Source: Bdellovibrionales bacterium
GTDB lineage: Bacteria > Bdellovibrionota > UBA1018 > CAIMNF01
Assembly (NCBI GenBank): GCA_947502835.1
Contig: CANNBJ010000002.1
Span: 1 to 64,000, forward strand
DNA: 64,000 nt
Direction of reading: 5' to 3'
The stretch's first letter is position 1. Each line of letters starts with the position of its first letter. Of this stretch, positions 25,361 to 33,655 are shown in pieces. The notes under the pieces are model-generated. The model ran no database searches. It was not told the origin of the DNA and saw nothing but the letters and a program-made list of their open reading frames with translations. A program made the position numbers and the translations under genes.

Positions 25361-26602
25361 TTGGATCAGACTAGTACCGTGCGAACTTCCTATTGGCTTG
25401 GACTCCTCCTCTTTGGTTTAAGTGCCGACTTGCTCGGTCTTCACTTCCGGACTGGTCACATAAAGTTCGCCTACTTCTTTATTCCGATACTTTGGCTGAA
25501 AGACCCAAACCGGATGTTCAGGGAAACATTCAAATTATTGCGATTATTTCCTCTTTGGCCCCTGATGGGGCTTCTCCCCCTTGGAGTTTCTGTGCTTTTG
25601 TCGTCCAGCATTTCATCTTCGGTTGTCTGGGTGCTTTGGCTAGGATTTGATCTTTTCACGACAATGACCATCTTTTCCAGACTCCGCGCGGATCACGCGA
25701 AAATAAATGAGATTCGGGAGGGCGCACTCATCGCCCTTGCTCTCATTGCATTCTTCGGAATCGTTCAGTTTATCGCTTTTTCCTTTTTTGATACTTCGAT
25801 CTTCCATCCACAAAAAAATGGCGGAATAATCCGTATAAATGGACTATCGGGTTGGCCTCATTTTCTCAACATCTATTCGTTCCTGGTCATTCCGCTAGTC
25901 TTGTCTCAAGCCATTTGGTCAAAAAGGGAGCGACTTGTACTCCTTGCCATTTTATTTGTTCTCGTTCAATCCACAGCAAAAACTGGATGGGTTCTCTTTA
26001 TCACGCTTGGAATCGTCCTGTTTTTTTTGACCCGGGACATCTTTCAAAAAAAATTCCTCAGGTTTTGTTTGCCCTTTGTGGTGCTCTTGATCCTTGTTCC
26101 CGCTCCGGCCCCTCTCAAGGCAAAACATCAAACCTTGGAACGACTTTCAACGATGGCAAAGGACCTCGACTACGAAAATTACGGCTCAGGAAAGGATCGG
26201 CTGCTAATCAACATCATGGGAATGAAGGTTTTCCTTAAACACCCATGGTTCGGGGTCGGCCCCAGGGCTTACCGCGCCTATGTTGAGAATTCATTTGATC
26301 AGGAAATGCCGGGCGAGAGCAAACTGGACATTACCGGTGCAGTCAATTTGCGAAATGAAAACATCTGGGTGGAGCTACTTTCAGAAACCGGGGTTTTATT
26401 CACCGCCTTCTTTGCGCTCCTCATATTCTTTGGCCTACGGGCCCTTAAAAACGTAACGGGGAATCCTCTGGCCAGGGCGGCCTGCACATCGCTCCTTTTG
26501 TACTATGGTGTGGGAGGGCAATTCAGCCAGAATATTTTATTGACCTTGCCATTTGCGGTCTGGGGCATCTTCCTATACACGTTTCCTATACAAGAAGCAT
26601 GA
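25361..26602 (+). CDS. wzy: O-antigen polymerase/ligase-like membrane protein
   Basis: Up to 413 residues with about ten hydrophobic helices. The late periplasmic loop ends in a Wzy_C-like segment (MKVFLKHPWFGVGPRAYRAYV, then NLRNENIWVELLSETGVLFTAFF), typical of O-antigen polymerases and ligases. The first codon is TTG at 25361; a GTG at 25379 (VRTSYWLG) just before the first helix is equally plausible. It is the only such gene in the cluster, so Wzy polymerase is the likelier role, but ligase is not excluded. Divergent from gmd; stop overlaps the next start as ATGA. Confidence 0.82.
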   Translation: MDQTSTVRTSYWLGLLLFGLSADLLGLHFRTGHIKFAYFFIPILWLKDPNRMFRETFKLLRLFPLWPLMGLLPLGVSVLLSSSISSSVVWVLWLGFDLFTTMTIFSRLRADHAKINEIREGALIALALIAFFGIVQFIAFSFFDTSIFHPQKNGGIIRINGLSGWPHFLNIYSFLVIPLVLSQAIWSKRERLVLLAILFVLVQSTAKTGWVLFITLGIVLFFLTRDIFQKKFLRFCLPFVVLLILVPAPAPLKAKHQTLERLSTMAKDLDYENYGSGKDRLLINIMGMKVFLKHPWFGVGPRAYRAYVENSFDQEMPGESKLDITGAVNLRNENIWVELLSETGVLFTAFFALLIFFGLRALKNVTGNPLARAACTSLLLYYGVGGQFSQNILLTLPFAVWGIFLYTFPIQEA

Positions 26603-27411
26603 AAATATCAGTCATCACCCCAACCTTCAACTCGTCTCTCTACATTGCAAAATGCATTCAAAGTGTGAACTCGCAACAACATACGGACGTCGAGCACATC
26701 TTTGTGGATAATCTGAGCGCGGATGAAACCTGCACCTTGATCCAAAGCCTCTCCAAACGTAATCCTGTCATCAAATCAGAGAAAGATCGCGGCATCAGCG
26801 ATGCCTTCAATAAGGGCATCAACCTGGCAAAGGGCGAGATCATCGCAATCCTGAATAGTGACGATGAGTTTTTCTCCCCCCTCACTTTGACACGGGTCCA
26901 TGATGCCTTCGCAAGTCAGCCAGAGCTGAGCTTTGTTCATGGAAATCTGCAGTTTGTTGACCACGATTACGGATCCAACATCCGCCGCCCGCTTCAGTGC
27001 CCGATCACCACTGCCATGCCTTACAATCATCCGGCATTTTTTGTCAGACGTTCATTTTATGAACGCTTGGGCTTGTTCGATGAAAGCTACCGATATGCAA
27101 TGGACTTCGAGCTGATCTGCAGAATGTATTCCTCGCCCGATACATATACCCTGGCCGGTAAGTACCTCGATGGCGCACCTCTCTCGATCATGCATGCGGG
27201 CGGGGCGTCGTGGAAGTATGAGCTGAAGAGTCTGGAAGACTGCGAAAAAGCGCTCAAGAAACACGCCCATTGGAATTTGGATGCTGAAAAGAATTTGAGG
27301 AAAAGGCGCCTCAGGGTTCAACTCAAACAGTGGCTGTCCCGATTCAAGCTTCATTTTTTGATTCGGATCTGGAGGTTCTTCAAGTGGAAAAGCCACGAAT
27401 TCTCTTCATAA
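26599..27411 (+). CDS. Family 2 glycosyltransferase
   Basis: A 270-residue GT-A protein. ISVITPTFNSSLYIAKCIQS, FVDNLSADETCTL, SEKDRGISDAFNKGI and IIAILNSDDEFFSP (acidic DD) are in classic order. The YDAMDFELICR-type acceptor motif appears as YRYAMDFELICRMY. It resembles colanic-acid WcaE and PslC-like GT2 enzymes. The C terminus has a basic amphipathic tail that may touch the membrane. Translationally coupled both to the polymerase upstream and to the GT4 downstream (28-base overlap). Confidence 0.9.
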   Translation: MKISVITPTFNSSLYIAKCIQSVNSQQHTDVEHIFVDNLSADETCTLIQSLSKRNPVIKSEKDRGISDAFNKGINLAKGEIIAILNSDDEFFSPLTLTRVHDAFASQPELSFVHGNLQFVDHDYGSNIRRPLQCPITTAMPYNHPAFFVRRSFYERLGLFDESYRYAMDFELICRMYSSPDTYTLAGKYLDGAPLSIMHAGGASWKYELKSLEDCEKALKKHAHWNLDAEKNLRKRRLRVQLKQWLSRFKLHFLIRIWRFFKWKSHEFSS

Positions 27412-28430
27412 CTTCACGGACCGATACAGGGGGCGGGCCAAAGTACCTGGTCGATTTTCTGCGGAACGTCTCTCAAAAAGTCGAAATTTTTTCAGCAAGC
27501 CCCTTGGCACCCCCTTACGGAGAGACCATTCGTGGACTCAGTGTCGATCACTACGAGATCCCCCATCGAAGTTTTCAGGTACGGAAATTTCTTGGTCTAC
27601 TTTTTTGGGCGCGCGCGCACAGTATTTCAACAGTCCACTCCCACGGCAGGGGAGCTGGAGTTTATGCGCGGCTGCTTCATTTGTTTGGATTCAGGGTGAT
27701 CCACTCTTTTCATGGAGTTCACAGAGAAAAAACGGTTTCCGGTTGGATCAAGTTCAGAGTCGATCAAATTCTCGATCAATTTACGGATCTCTACGTTTTA
27801 ACTTCCGAGGCCGAACTCAAAGCCGCCAATGATTCCGGTCTCTCCGTTGCAGGGAAAACGCTCTTCATGTTTCCAAAGATCGAACCCATCACAGACCTTC
27901 CCCTAAAGCCCCGCCCCCCCGGAGCTCCCTTGAGGCTTGGTGCACTCTCCAGAATGGATCCGGTCAAAGGTCTTGAAAACCTTGTAAAGCTTCTTTCCAT
28001 GTTTCATTCCAAGCATCCCGAGATCCAGTGGGAGTTTTTTCATGCAGGAGGGATTCCCGACTTCAAGATCCCCCTCGCGATTTCCAAAAGAGTTCACTTC
28101 ATCGGGGAGACCTTAAGACCCATGGATTTTCTTGCAGGACTTGATCTCTTCTTATCCGGTTCAATCAGCGAGTCATTCAATCTGTCAGTGCTGGAGGCGA
28201 TCAGCTCCGGGTTGAAGGTCGTAGTCTCGGAAATTCCAGGTCACTCGCACTATTTGAGTGCCAAGATCGCAATCGGGTTCGATCTTCAAGATGCAACATC
28301 GTTTGAGATGGCATTGCTCTCAGCAATCCAAGCACCGGCACCGGGGATGGAACAAATCAATTCTTTCCTTGCCGGTTTCGATAATCGCGAAAACCTGCTC
28401 CACTATCTACGCTTGGTCGCGAATTCGTGA
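27384..28430 (+). CDS. Family 4 glycosyltransferase
   Basis: A 348-residue GT-B protein. The start is the GTG at 27384, because GGAGG sits eight bases upstream and the first strand (KPRILFITSRTDTGGGPKYL) begins there. The N-terminal acceptor domain has VHSHGRGAGVYARLLH and HSFHGVHRE. The C-terminal donor domain has GALSRMDPVKGLENLVKL, VHFIGETL and LSGSISESFNLSVLEAISSG (the E-x7-E-type motif). Retaining transferase; donor unknown. Last gene of the plus-strand wzy operon. Its end overlaps fcl, convergent, by 24 bases. Confidence 0.9.
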   Translation: MEKPRILFITSRTDTGGGPKYLVDFLRNVSQKVEIFSASPLAPPYGETIRGLSVDHYEIPHRSFQVRKFLGLLFWARAHSISTVHSHGRGAGVYARLLHLFGFRVIHSFHGVHREKTVSGWIKFRVDQILDQFTDLYVLTSEAELKAANDSGLSVAGKTLFMFPKIEPITDLPLKPRPPGAPLRLGALSRMDPVKGLENLVKLLSMFHSKHPEIQWEFFHAGGIPDFKIPLAISKRVHFIGETLRPMDFLAGLDLFLSGSISESFNLSVLEAISSGLKVVVSEIPGHSHYLSAKIAIGFDLQDATSFEMALLSAIQAPAPGMEQINSFLAGFDNRENLLHYLRLVANS

Positions 28431-29345
28431 CGTAAAATCGAGATAGGCCTGCTTGAGCCCGTCTTTCAACAAAACCTTGGGACTCCACCCAAGCGCCCGA
28501 ATCTTTGAACTGTCCATCACTTTCCTTGGTGTCCCATCGGGCTTACCGGGATCAAACGAGATTCGGCCCTGATAGCCAACCACTTCAGCGATCAGCTGAG
28601 CCAGGTCCTTGATTGAAATTTCTTCTCCCGATCCGACATTCAGAAATTGGCTCTGATTGTAGTTCTCGAGCAGGAACACGCACGCCCGTGCGAGATCATC
28701 CACATGAAGGAATTCCCGAAGCGGCGCGCCCGTCCCCCAGACCCTCACTTCACTCTGGCCCCCGATCTTCGCCTCATGAAAACGCCGAATGAGACCTGGA
28801 ATCACATGGGAGTGATCCGGATGGTAATTATCGCCAGGCCCATAAAGGTTCGAGGGCATGGCGGAAATGAAAGCCCTGCCATGCTCACGGTTGTAATATT
28901 CGGTGAGCTTGAGCCCTGCAATCTTTGCAATTGCATAAGCCTCATTGGTCGACTCGAGGCTTCCTGTAAGAAGGTATTCTTCCTTGAGCGGCTGGGGAGC
29001 AAGCTTAGGGTAAATACAGGAACTTCCAAGAAAGAGCAGCCTTCCAACTCCATGGGTAGCTGCGGCCCGAATCACATTCATCTCGATCATGAGATTTTGA
29101 TACAGAAACTCGGTTAAATTTTGGGAATTGGCGAGGATCCCGCCCACCTTGGCGGCGGCTAGGACGACGACCTCGGGCTTCTCGGCCTGAAAAAATGCCT
29201 CGACATCGGCCTGCTGGGTAAGGTTCAGCTCCCCACTCGTGCGCTCGATGAGGTCTCGGTACCCCCGCGACCGAAGCTCTCGTCCGACGGCCGAGCCCAC
29301 CATTCCCCGATGGCCTGCGATGAAGATTCTTGAATCAAATTCCAT
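28407..29345 (-). CDS. fcl: GDP-L-fucose synthase
   Basis: A 312-residue epimerase/reductase starting MEFDSRIFIAGHRGMVGSAV at 29345; upstream in-frame residues are not family-like. Visible are AGHRGMVGSA (NADP), AAAKVGGILAN, LFLGSSCIYPKLAPQP (catalytic Ser/Cys), YAIAKIAGLKL (Tyr-x3-Lys), PSNLYGPGDNYHPDHSHVIP and WGTGAPLREFLHVDD. Completes GDP-L-fucose synthesis from the Gmd product. Single-gene unit closing the glycan cluster. Confidence 0.97.
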   Translation of the reverse strand: MEFDSRIFIAGHRGMVGSAVGRELRSRGYRDLIERTSGELNLTQQADVEAFFQAEKPEVVVLAAAKVGGILANSQNLTEFLYQNLMIEMNVIRAAATHGVGRLLFLGSSCIYPKLAPQPLKEEYLLTGSLESTNEAYAIAKIAGLKLTEYYNREHGRAFISAMPSNLYGPGDNYHPDHSHVIPGLIRRFHEAKIGGQSEVRVWGTGAPLREFLHVDDLARACVFLLENYNQSQFLNVGSGEEISIKDLAQLIAEVVGYQGRISFDPGKPDGTPRKVMDSSKIRALGWSPKVLLKDGLKQAYLDFTSRIRDQA

Positions 29346-29581
29346 TTTGGTGGCCTTACTGTACTTTGAACAGGAGCAAGATGCCAATGGTCTTATCGAC
29401 ACCTTCCCCGGGCCCACGATGAAAACAATTGAGTAAATACCAAAGGATATCAAGGTCCAAGTGACCGTGAATCCCTCGCGGATGCGGAACGATCGGATTT
29501 AGATTTTCTCAATGCTTCCGTGTCCCCATTGACTCATTCCCCCCAAATTCTCCCGATGCTATCCTGATTCGGAGGTTTGGG

Positions 29582-29842
29582 ATGGTTCGAATTTTTTCCT
29601 GTTTTTTGGCTCTTTTCATCTTTGTTGCGACAGCATCGGGGCAGCCCACGGACCAAGGTCCGGGGGAGTTCATTTCCTTCTTCGGGCATCACTATCTGAC
29701 CCCAACCCCCAATCACCCTTGTGCCTCCGCCACCTTCAATGATCATGGCCAGAGCGTCACGCTGTGCGTGGACAGTCTCGGAAGACCAAAAGAGGTCGAT
29801 CCGAATTTCGTAACCATCCAACCCTCTGCCTCCTCACCCTGA
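29582..29842 (+). CDS. Small exported protein, unknown
   Basis: An 86-residue protein with a clear signal peptide (MVRIFSCFLALFIFVATASG) and two Cys in the mature part (HPCASATF, TLCVDSLG) spaced for one disulfide. GGAGG lies seven bases before the ATG. Its TGA overlaps the next start (TGATG), supporting both as real and co-expressed. No family recognised. Confidence 0.65.
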   Translation: MVRIFSCFLALFIFVATASGQPTDQGPGEFISFFGHHYLTPTPNHPCASATFNDHGQSVTLCVDSLGRPKEVDPNFVTIQPSASSP

Positions 29843-30648
29843 TGAAAAAATCGCCATCGCCCTCACGATTCAGGCTTTACGAAGAGTGCGTTCAAAGCCC
29901 GAACTGGCAGGTGGACTACCTTCCACAGTTTCATACCTGGCTTACCGGCAAGGTGCCGCGGAAGTTCAGGGAGGATTTTTGTGGGTCCGCCCGCGTCGCC
30001 TGTGAATGGGTGAAGCGGAGTTCCAAGAACTCAGCCTTGGGCCTGGACCTTGCCCCGGAAGTCCTCGCCTACGCAAAGAAGTACAACCTTGCGGATCTTG
30101 ATTCCAAGGCAAAACAGAGAATTCATCTAAAACGCGCCGATGTGCGAAAACCAACGCACGAAAAGTTCGACTGGATCGGCGCATTCAATTTCTCGGTGTT
30201 TGAATTTCATGAACGAAAAGAACTCCTGAAATACTTCAAGGCCGCACATCGATCACTGGAACGTGCCGGAACGCTCTTTTTGGAAGTTGCCGGTGGTTCG
30301 GGATTCTTGGAGCCCTCCCTTGAAAAGCAAACCAAACGAATCCCGGGCCTTGGTCGAGTGACACATGCCTGGGAGCAGTCTCAGTTTGATCCCATCACGG
30401 CACTGAATGACTATGCCATTCATTTTGGACTTCCCGATGGATCATGGATGAACCATGCGTTCACTTATCACTGGCGAGTCTGGGGGATTCGCGAGTTGAG
30501 AGACGCACTCAAGGAGGCAGGGTTTAAGCGCTCCGTCGTTCTCTGGGAGAGGGCGGATGCTTCGGGTGCTCCGCTGCATGAGTTTCTCCCCGCCGAAGAG
30601 GCACCGAATCATGATTTTTTCATCGCCTATGTTATTGGTCTAAAGTGA
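29842..30648 (+). CDS. SAM-dependent methyltransferase
   Basis: A 268-residue protein starting MKKSPSPSRFRLYEECVQS at 29842 in a TGATG overlap. The core shows REDFCGSARVACEW (motif I with a Cys), NSALGLDLAPEVLAYAKK (acidic beta 2), FDWIGAFNFSVFEF (motif IV) and AGTLFLEVAGGSG. It closely follows a family of bacterial class I methyltransferases with the PxxYELYE-like N terminus (FRLYEECVQSP). Substrate unknown. Confidence 0.85.
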   Translation: MKKSPSPSRFRLYEECVQSPNWQVDYLPQFHTWLTGKVPRKFREDFCGSARVACEWVKRSSKNSALGLDLAPEVLAYAKKYNLADLDSKAKQRIHLKRADVRKPTHEKFDWIGAFNFSVFEFHERKELLKYFKAAHRSLERAGTLFLEVAGGSGFLEPSLEKQTKRIPGLGRVTHAWEQSQFDPITALNDYAIHFGLPDGSWMNHAFTYHWRVWGIRELRDALKEAGFKRSVVLWERADASGAPLHEFLPAEEAPNHDFFIAYVIGLK

Positions 30649-30755
30649 CCTTGATGCATGGGATGGGTGTCCCACTCCGACCCAATGGGTACCTCTGAAA
30701 CAATTGAACGCCGGGCACGTCACTTGCTCATCCTCATTCGAGAGGAAATCAAACC

Positions 30756-31130
30756 ATGAGTGATGTAAATCCAGAATTCAAACCAGAACCAAAAATTGAA
30801 GCCCTGAAGGCCACCGCCACAGAGTTCATCTCAAAGGAAAAAGAGAGCATTTCGCAGCTCGGCGGAAAAGTTCTCCACGACGTCGAGGGGCTTTTGAATG
30901 ACTCCGTGCAGAGTGCAACAGTGCGCCTGAATTCGCTGTTTAAGCGCGTCGAAACCGTGATTCGCACAGAGCCCTTGGTTGCATTAACTGCCCTTGCGAT
31001 CACGGGGATTGCGATTATGAATCTCATGCGGAAGCGTCAGGGTTCGGCTAGCGCATCGAAGAAAGCCAGTGCGAGTCACGCTGCCGGTGCCTCCGCAAGC
31101 GAATCTTCGGAGGAATCTCATTTCCACTAA
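30756..31130 (+). CDS. DUF883/ElaB-like membrane-associated protein
   Basis: A 124-residue protein. A long charged amphipathic helix (residues about 12-70, many Glu/Lys, no Cys) is followed by a short hydrophobic segment (LVALTALAITGIAIMNL, about 74-90). It ends in a basic, Ala/Ser-rich tail closing with SHFH. This layout is that of DUF883 (ElaB/YqjD) proteins, which bind the inner membrane by the C-terminal helix and associate with ribosomes in stationary phase. The tail here extends beyond the membrane helix, unlike E. coli YqjD. GAGAGGAAATC precedes the ATG. Confidence 0.65.
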   Translation: MSDVNPEFKPEPKIEALKATATEFISKEKESISQLGGKVLHDVEGLLNDSVQSATVRLNSLFKRVETVIRTEPLVALTALAITGIAIMNLMRKRQGSASASKKASASHAAGASASESSEESHFH

Positions 31131-31144
31131 AGGTTTCACAATCT

Positions 31145-31327
31145 CGCTTCATTCACTGTTGTTGGTGATTGAGGGGAATGGACCGCCCCTCAAGAACAGG
31201 GACTTACTCCTCGAACGTCCGGTTCTTTTCGCTTTCGCCCATCCTGGGCTCGCTCAAAAAGTCGTAAGTGCCTGTTCTTGAGGGGTAGCCATGCTCCCCA
31301 TTCTACTCGACAACAGTGAATGAGGCG
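31145..31327. repeat. Long structured hairpin, copy A
   Basis: Outer stem 31145-31162/31310-31327 (18 bp, one G-U). Internal loop of 23 and 24 bases. Inner stem 31186-31207/31264-31285 (22 positions, one mismatch). A 56-base apical domain (31208-31263) holds two small hairpins: GAAC/GTTC (31213-31216/31222-31225) and GCCCA/TGGGC (31237-31241/31245-31249), then TCGCTCAAAAAGTC. The apical domain matches copy B at 40862-40916 in about 49 of 56 positions by hand, while both stems differ in sequence between copies yet remain paired. It could be a mobile REP-like or MITE element, or a structured RNA. It lies between convergent genes, so termination alone is possible, but it is far larger than needed. 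Confidence 0.85.
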
Positions 31328-31448
31328 GGGTTGATAGCATCTGCCAGACTATGGTGAGGGCCTGTTTCACTGTTGAGTGGATTTGAGCTGTGAATCGTGT
31401 GCCCAGTGATTGGTTTGCTTTAGGCGTCGGCTTTTCTACGGGTTTAGG

Positions 31449-31500
31449 CGACTCTCGCGAGCGCGTGTTTCACTCATGCCTCGACTTGACTCGAGAGTCG
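31449..31500. repeat. Small inverted repeat in the same gap
   Basis: CGACTCTCG (31449-31457) pairs with CGAGAGTCG (31492-31500) across a 34-base loop. The 13-mer CGACTCTCGCGAG starting here recurs at 31553-31565 inside the next hairpin, suggesting a degenerate second copy of that element. Confidence 0.55.
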
Positions 31501-31528
31501 GCGGCCATACTGTGCTTGACGCATGATT

Positions 31529-31630
31529 CCACTGAGCCTTTGAGAGTTTGACCGACTCTCGCGAGTCAGGATTGACGGCAGCGAGGCCGCAGGACGCGGC
31601 TCGGAGGTCAAACTCCCAAAGGCTCAGTGG
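31529..31630. repeat. Perfect-like 25-bp hairpin, second element type
   Basis: Arms 31529-31553 and 31606-31630 match at 24 of 25 positions (one A-C mismatch). The 52-base loop can form GACT/AGTC and GAG.CCGC/GCGGCTC sub-hairpins. The sequence is unlike copies A and B, but the plan (long stem topped by two hairpins) is similar. GC-rich loop. No coding potential in the region; it ends 36 bases before the stop of the convergent barrel gene. Likely a second dispersed-repeat family or a structured RNA. Confidence 0.75.
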
Positions 31631-31666
31631 ATTCCTTACTGATGCACATGCATGACCGACGCCCCC

Positions 31667-32449
31667 TCACCAAGAAATCATTCCGGTGATCACCGCCCGC
31701 GCATCTTGATAAGTTCCGATCGGACTACTCTTTTCAAATCGTGTCCCACGTATGGCAAGCGCATGAATACTGAGAGCGATTGGTGTATGGAACATCAACC
31801 TTACCCCGAGCTGACCCTCCAAGAACCGATTGTAATCAAACCCTGCCGTGTCTCCCGAAACCACCCCCTGAAGAACGGGCCCGAGTTCAATGCCCTGATA
31901 CCGATCCGATCCTGTTTGAATCAGGGGCCAGAAGTTTCGCACATGTAAGCTCCCAAGAGCATTTCGATACCGCCTCACATAAAACGCTTCGGAGTAAACC
32001 TCTGAACGGAGGGAATTCATGATCCACTCCACCTCATGATAGCTCAGCATCCCAGCTCTCAGGTCCGCACCCCCGAGTTTGATCTTTGGATTCAAATCCA
32101 TCGAGTATCCCGTTTGGAGGGAAAATCGAACCCCTTTGATCCATTTGGTTTGGTCGATCCCTGCCCCCATGAAAAGAAAGTTGTCATTGTAGATTTGATC
32201 CGACTGCTCAAGAAAGGTCCTGCTGTCGATCCCGGTCCGGGCAACCAAATAAACTTCCCATCCTGTCTCCGGGTTGGAAAATCCGATTCGCGGGACAAAT
32301 AAACCCGCGCCTGTTCCTGCTCGATTCAAATACGCACTCTCGTAATACACGTTGAAAAAATGGTCCCCTCCCGGAGCGTTTGTCTCGGCAAAGGTTTTTG
32401 AAAAAGTAAAAATGAGAGCCAAAAATAAGGTTTTTTTCGTGAGCTTCAT
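31667..32449 (-). CDS. Outer-membrane barrel protein, NfrA-C/PgaA-barrel-like in style
   Basis: A 260-residue protein from the ATG at 32449 (MKLTKKTLFLALIFTFSKTFA signal peptide); the longer frame upstream is not protein-like. The mature part is strand-rich with many aromatic residues: EVYLVARTGIDSRTF, YNDNFLFMGAGI, FSLQTGYSMDL, LGGADLRAGML, EAFYVRRYRNAL, ending VITGMISW with a terminal aromatic. The order resembles the C-terminal barrel of NfrA-type exporters (domain after the TPR part), but this is a low-similarity reading. Divergent from wecB with 54 bases between the two starts, so the pair is likely co-regulated. Confidence 0.62.
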   Translation of the reverse strand: MKLTKKTLFLALIFTFSKTFAETNAPGGDHFFNVYYESAYLNRAGTGAGLFVPRIGFSNPETGWEVYLVARTGIDSRTFLEQSDQIYNDNFLFMGAGIDQTKWIKGVRFSLQTGYSMDLNPKIKLGGADLRAGMLSYHEVEWIMNSLRSEVYSEAFYVRRYRNALGSLHVRNFWPLIQTGSDRYQGIELGPVLQGVVSGDTAGFDYNRFLEGQLGVRLMFHTPIALSIHALAIRGTRFEKSSPIGTYQDARAVITGMISW

Positions 32450-32503
32450 CGACAACCGCCATTTCGCGCCCATACCTCTACCACAGCAAGGGAGATTGAA
32501 AAC

Positions 32504-33628
32504 ATGCAAAAGAAAAAATTCTGGATCCTGGTCGGGACCCGACCTGAAGTCATCAAACAAGTGCCTCTTTACCGAGAACTCAAAAAACGACATGGCGAGG
32601 ATTCCGTGAAACTGATCGGCACCGGGCAACACAGGGAGCTCCTCGATCAAGCACTCGCACACTTTGGTGAACAACTCGACCTTAACCTTGATGTCATGCG
32701 TCCGGGTCAGACACTCGCTGACTCCGCGAGTGCGGTGCTGCAGGGAATGAACACACTCTTTCAAACCGAGCGCCCTGATTGGCTAATCGTCCAAGGGGAC
32801 ACCACCAGCGCCGCAATGGCGTCATGGGCAGGCTTCTTGAACGGTGTCCGGATCGCCCACAACGAGGCAGGACTCAGGTCTTATGACCTCGCTCATCCCT
32901 TTCCGGAAGAGGCGAACCGCAAGTGGATCAGTACGATTGCCGACCTCCACTTCGCGCCTACCGAACGGGCCCGCAACGCACTTCTCAGAGAGGGAATCGA
33001 AGAAAACCGTGTGGCCATTGTGGGGAACACCGGGATCGACGCCCTTCTTTGGACACTCTCGCTCAGGAGGCCGGAATCGATTGACTCGCTTCTCTCTTCA
33101 CTGAAACACGACGGACTGAGCCCCGTGTTGCTCACCGCCCATCGAAGGGAGAATCGGGCTGCTATGGATCAGTGGTTCCTTGCATTAAAGAATTTTTTAA
33201 GAATCAACCCGGACTTGGCACTGATTTATCCGATCCATCCGAATCATCTGGCAAAGGCTGCAGCAGAGGAACACCTGAGCTCACTTCCCCAGGTTCGCCT
33301 CCTGCCTGCCCTGAACTACGGCGAAACATGCCACCTCCTTGCGGAATGCCATATGGTCGTCACGGATTCAGGGGGAATTCAGGAAGAGGCTGCAACACTC
33401 GGCATTCCCACCGTGATCTGCAGAAACACCACAGAGCGCCAGGAAGCGGTTGAGGCCGGGATCGCAATCCTGGCAGGGACGGAGCCCGACACGATCCTGT
33501 CCTCGATGGCGTGGGCCCGTCGGCACCCGCGTCCGGCACGTGCATCACCCATACGTCCGATCTTCGGGGATGGAATCGCTGCGATTCGAATCTCAGATCA
33601 TTTTGATCGAGCCATTGTGAATCAATAA
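32504..33628 (+). CDS. wecB: UDP-N-acetylglucosamine 2-epimerase (non-hydrolysing)
   Basis: A 374-residue GT-B fold enzyme making UDP-ManNAc from UDP-GlcNAc. WILVGTRPEVIKQVPLYREL, QGDTTSAAMASWAGF, HNEAGLRSYDLAHPFPEEANR (catalytic acids), VGNTGIDALLW, LLTAHRREN, IYPIHPNH and VVTDSGGIQEEAATLGIPT are the standard order. GGGAG is eleven bases before the ATG. No wecC is present in the window, so the ManNAc unit may be used directly. Divergent from the outer-membrane barrel gene and close to the NfrB-like glycosyltransferase operon. Confidence 0.97.
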   Translation: MQKKKFWILVGTRPEVIKQVPLYRELKKRHGEDSVKLIGTGQHRELLDQALAHFGEQLDLNLDVMRPGQTLADSASAVLQGMNTLFQTERPDWLIVQGDTTSAAMASWAGFLNGVRIAHNEAGLRSYDLAHPFPEEANRKWISTIADLHFAPTERARNALLREGIEENRVAIVGNTGIDALLWTLSLRRPESIDSLLSSLKHDGLSPVLLTAHRRENRAAMDQWFLALKNFLRINPDLALIYPIHPNHLAKAAAEEHLSSLPQVRLLPALNYGETCHLLAECHMVVTDSGGIQEEAATLGIPTVICRNTTERQEAVEAGIAILAGTEPDTILSSMAWARRHPRPARASPIRPIFGDGIAAIRISDHFDRAIVNQ

Positions 33629-33655
33629 AGTTTATGTAATAATGCCTCGGACATC

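Noticed and set aside
30660-30720. Possible tRNA-like or structured RNA (GGG and CCC pairs)
   Set aside because: No cloverleaf, anticodon stem or T-loop bases could be fitted.
31130-31666. CRISPR array, because several repeats lie close together
   Set aside because: The repeats are inverted, of different length and not regularly spaced; no cas gene is present.
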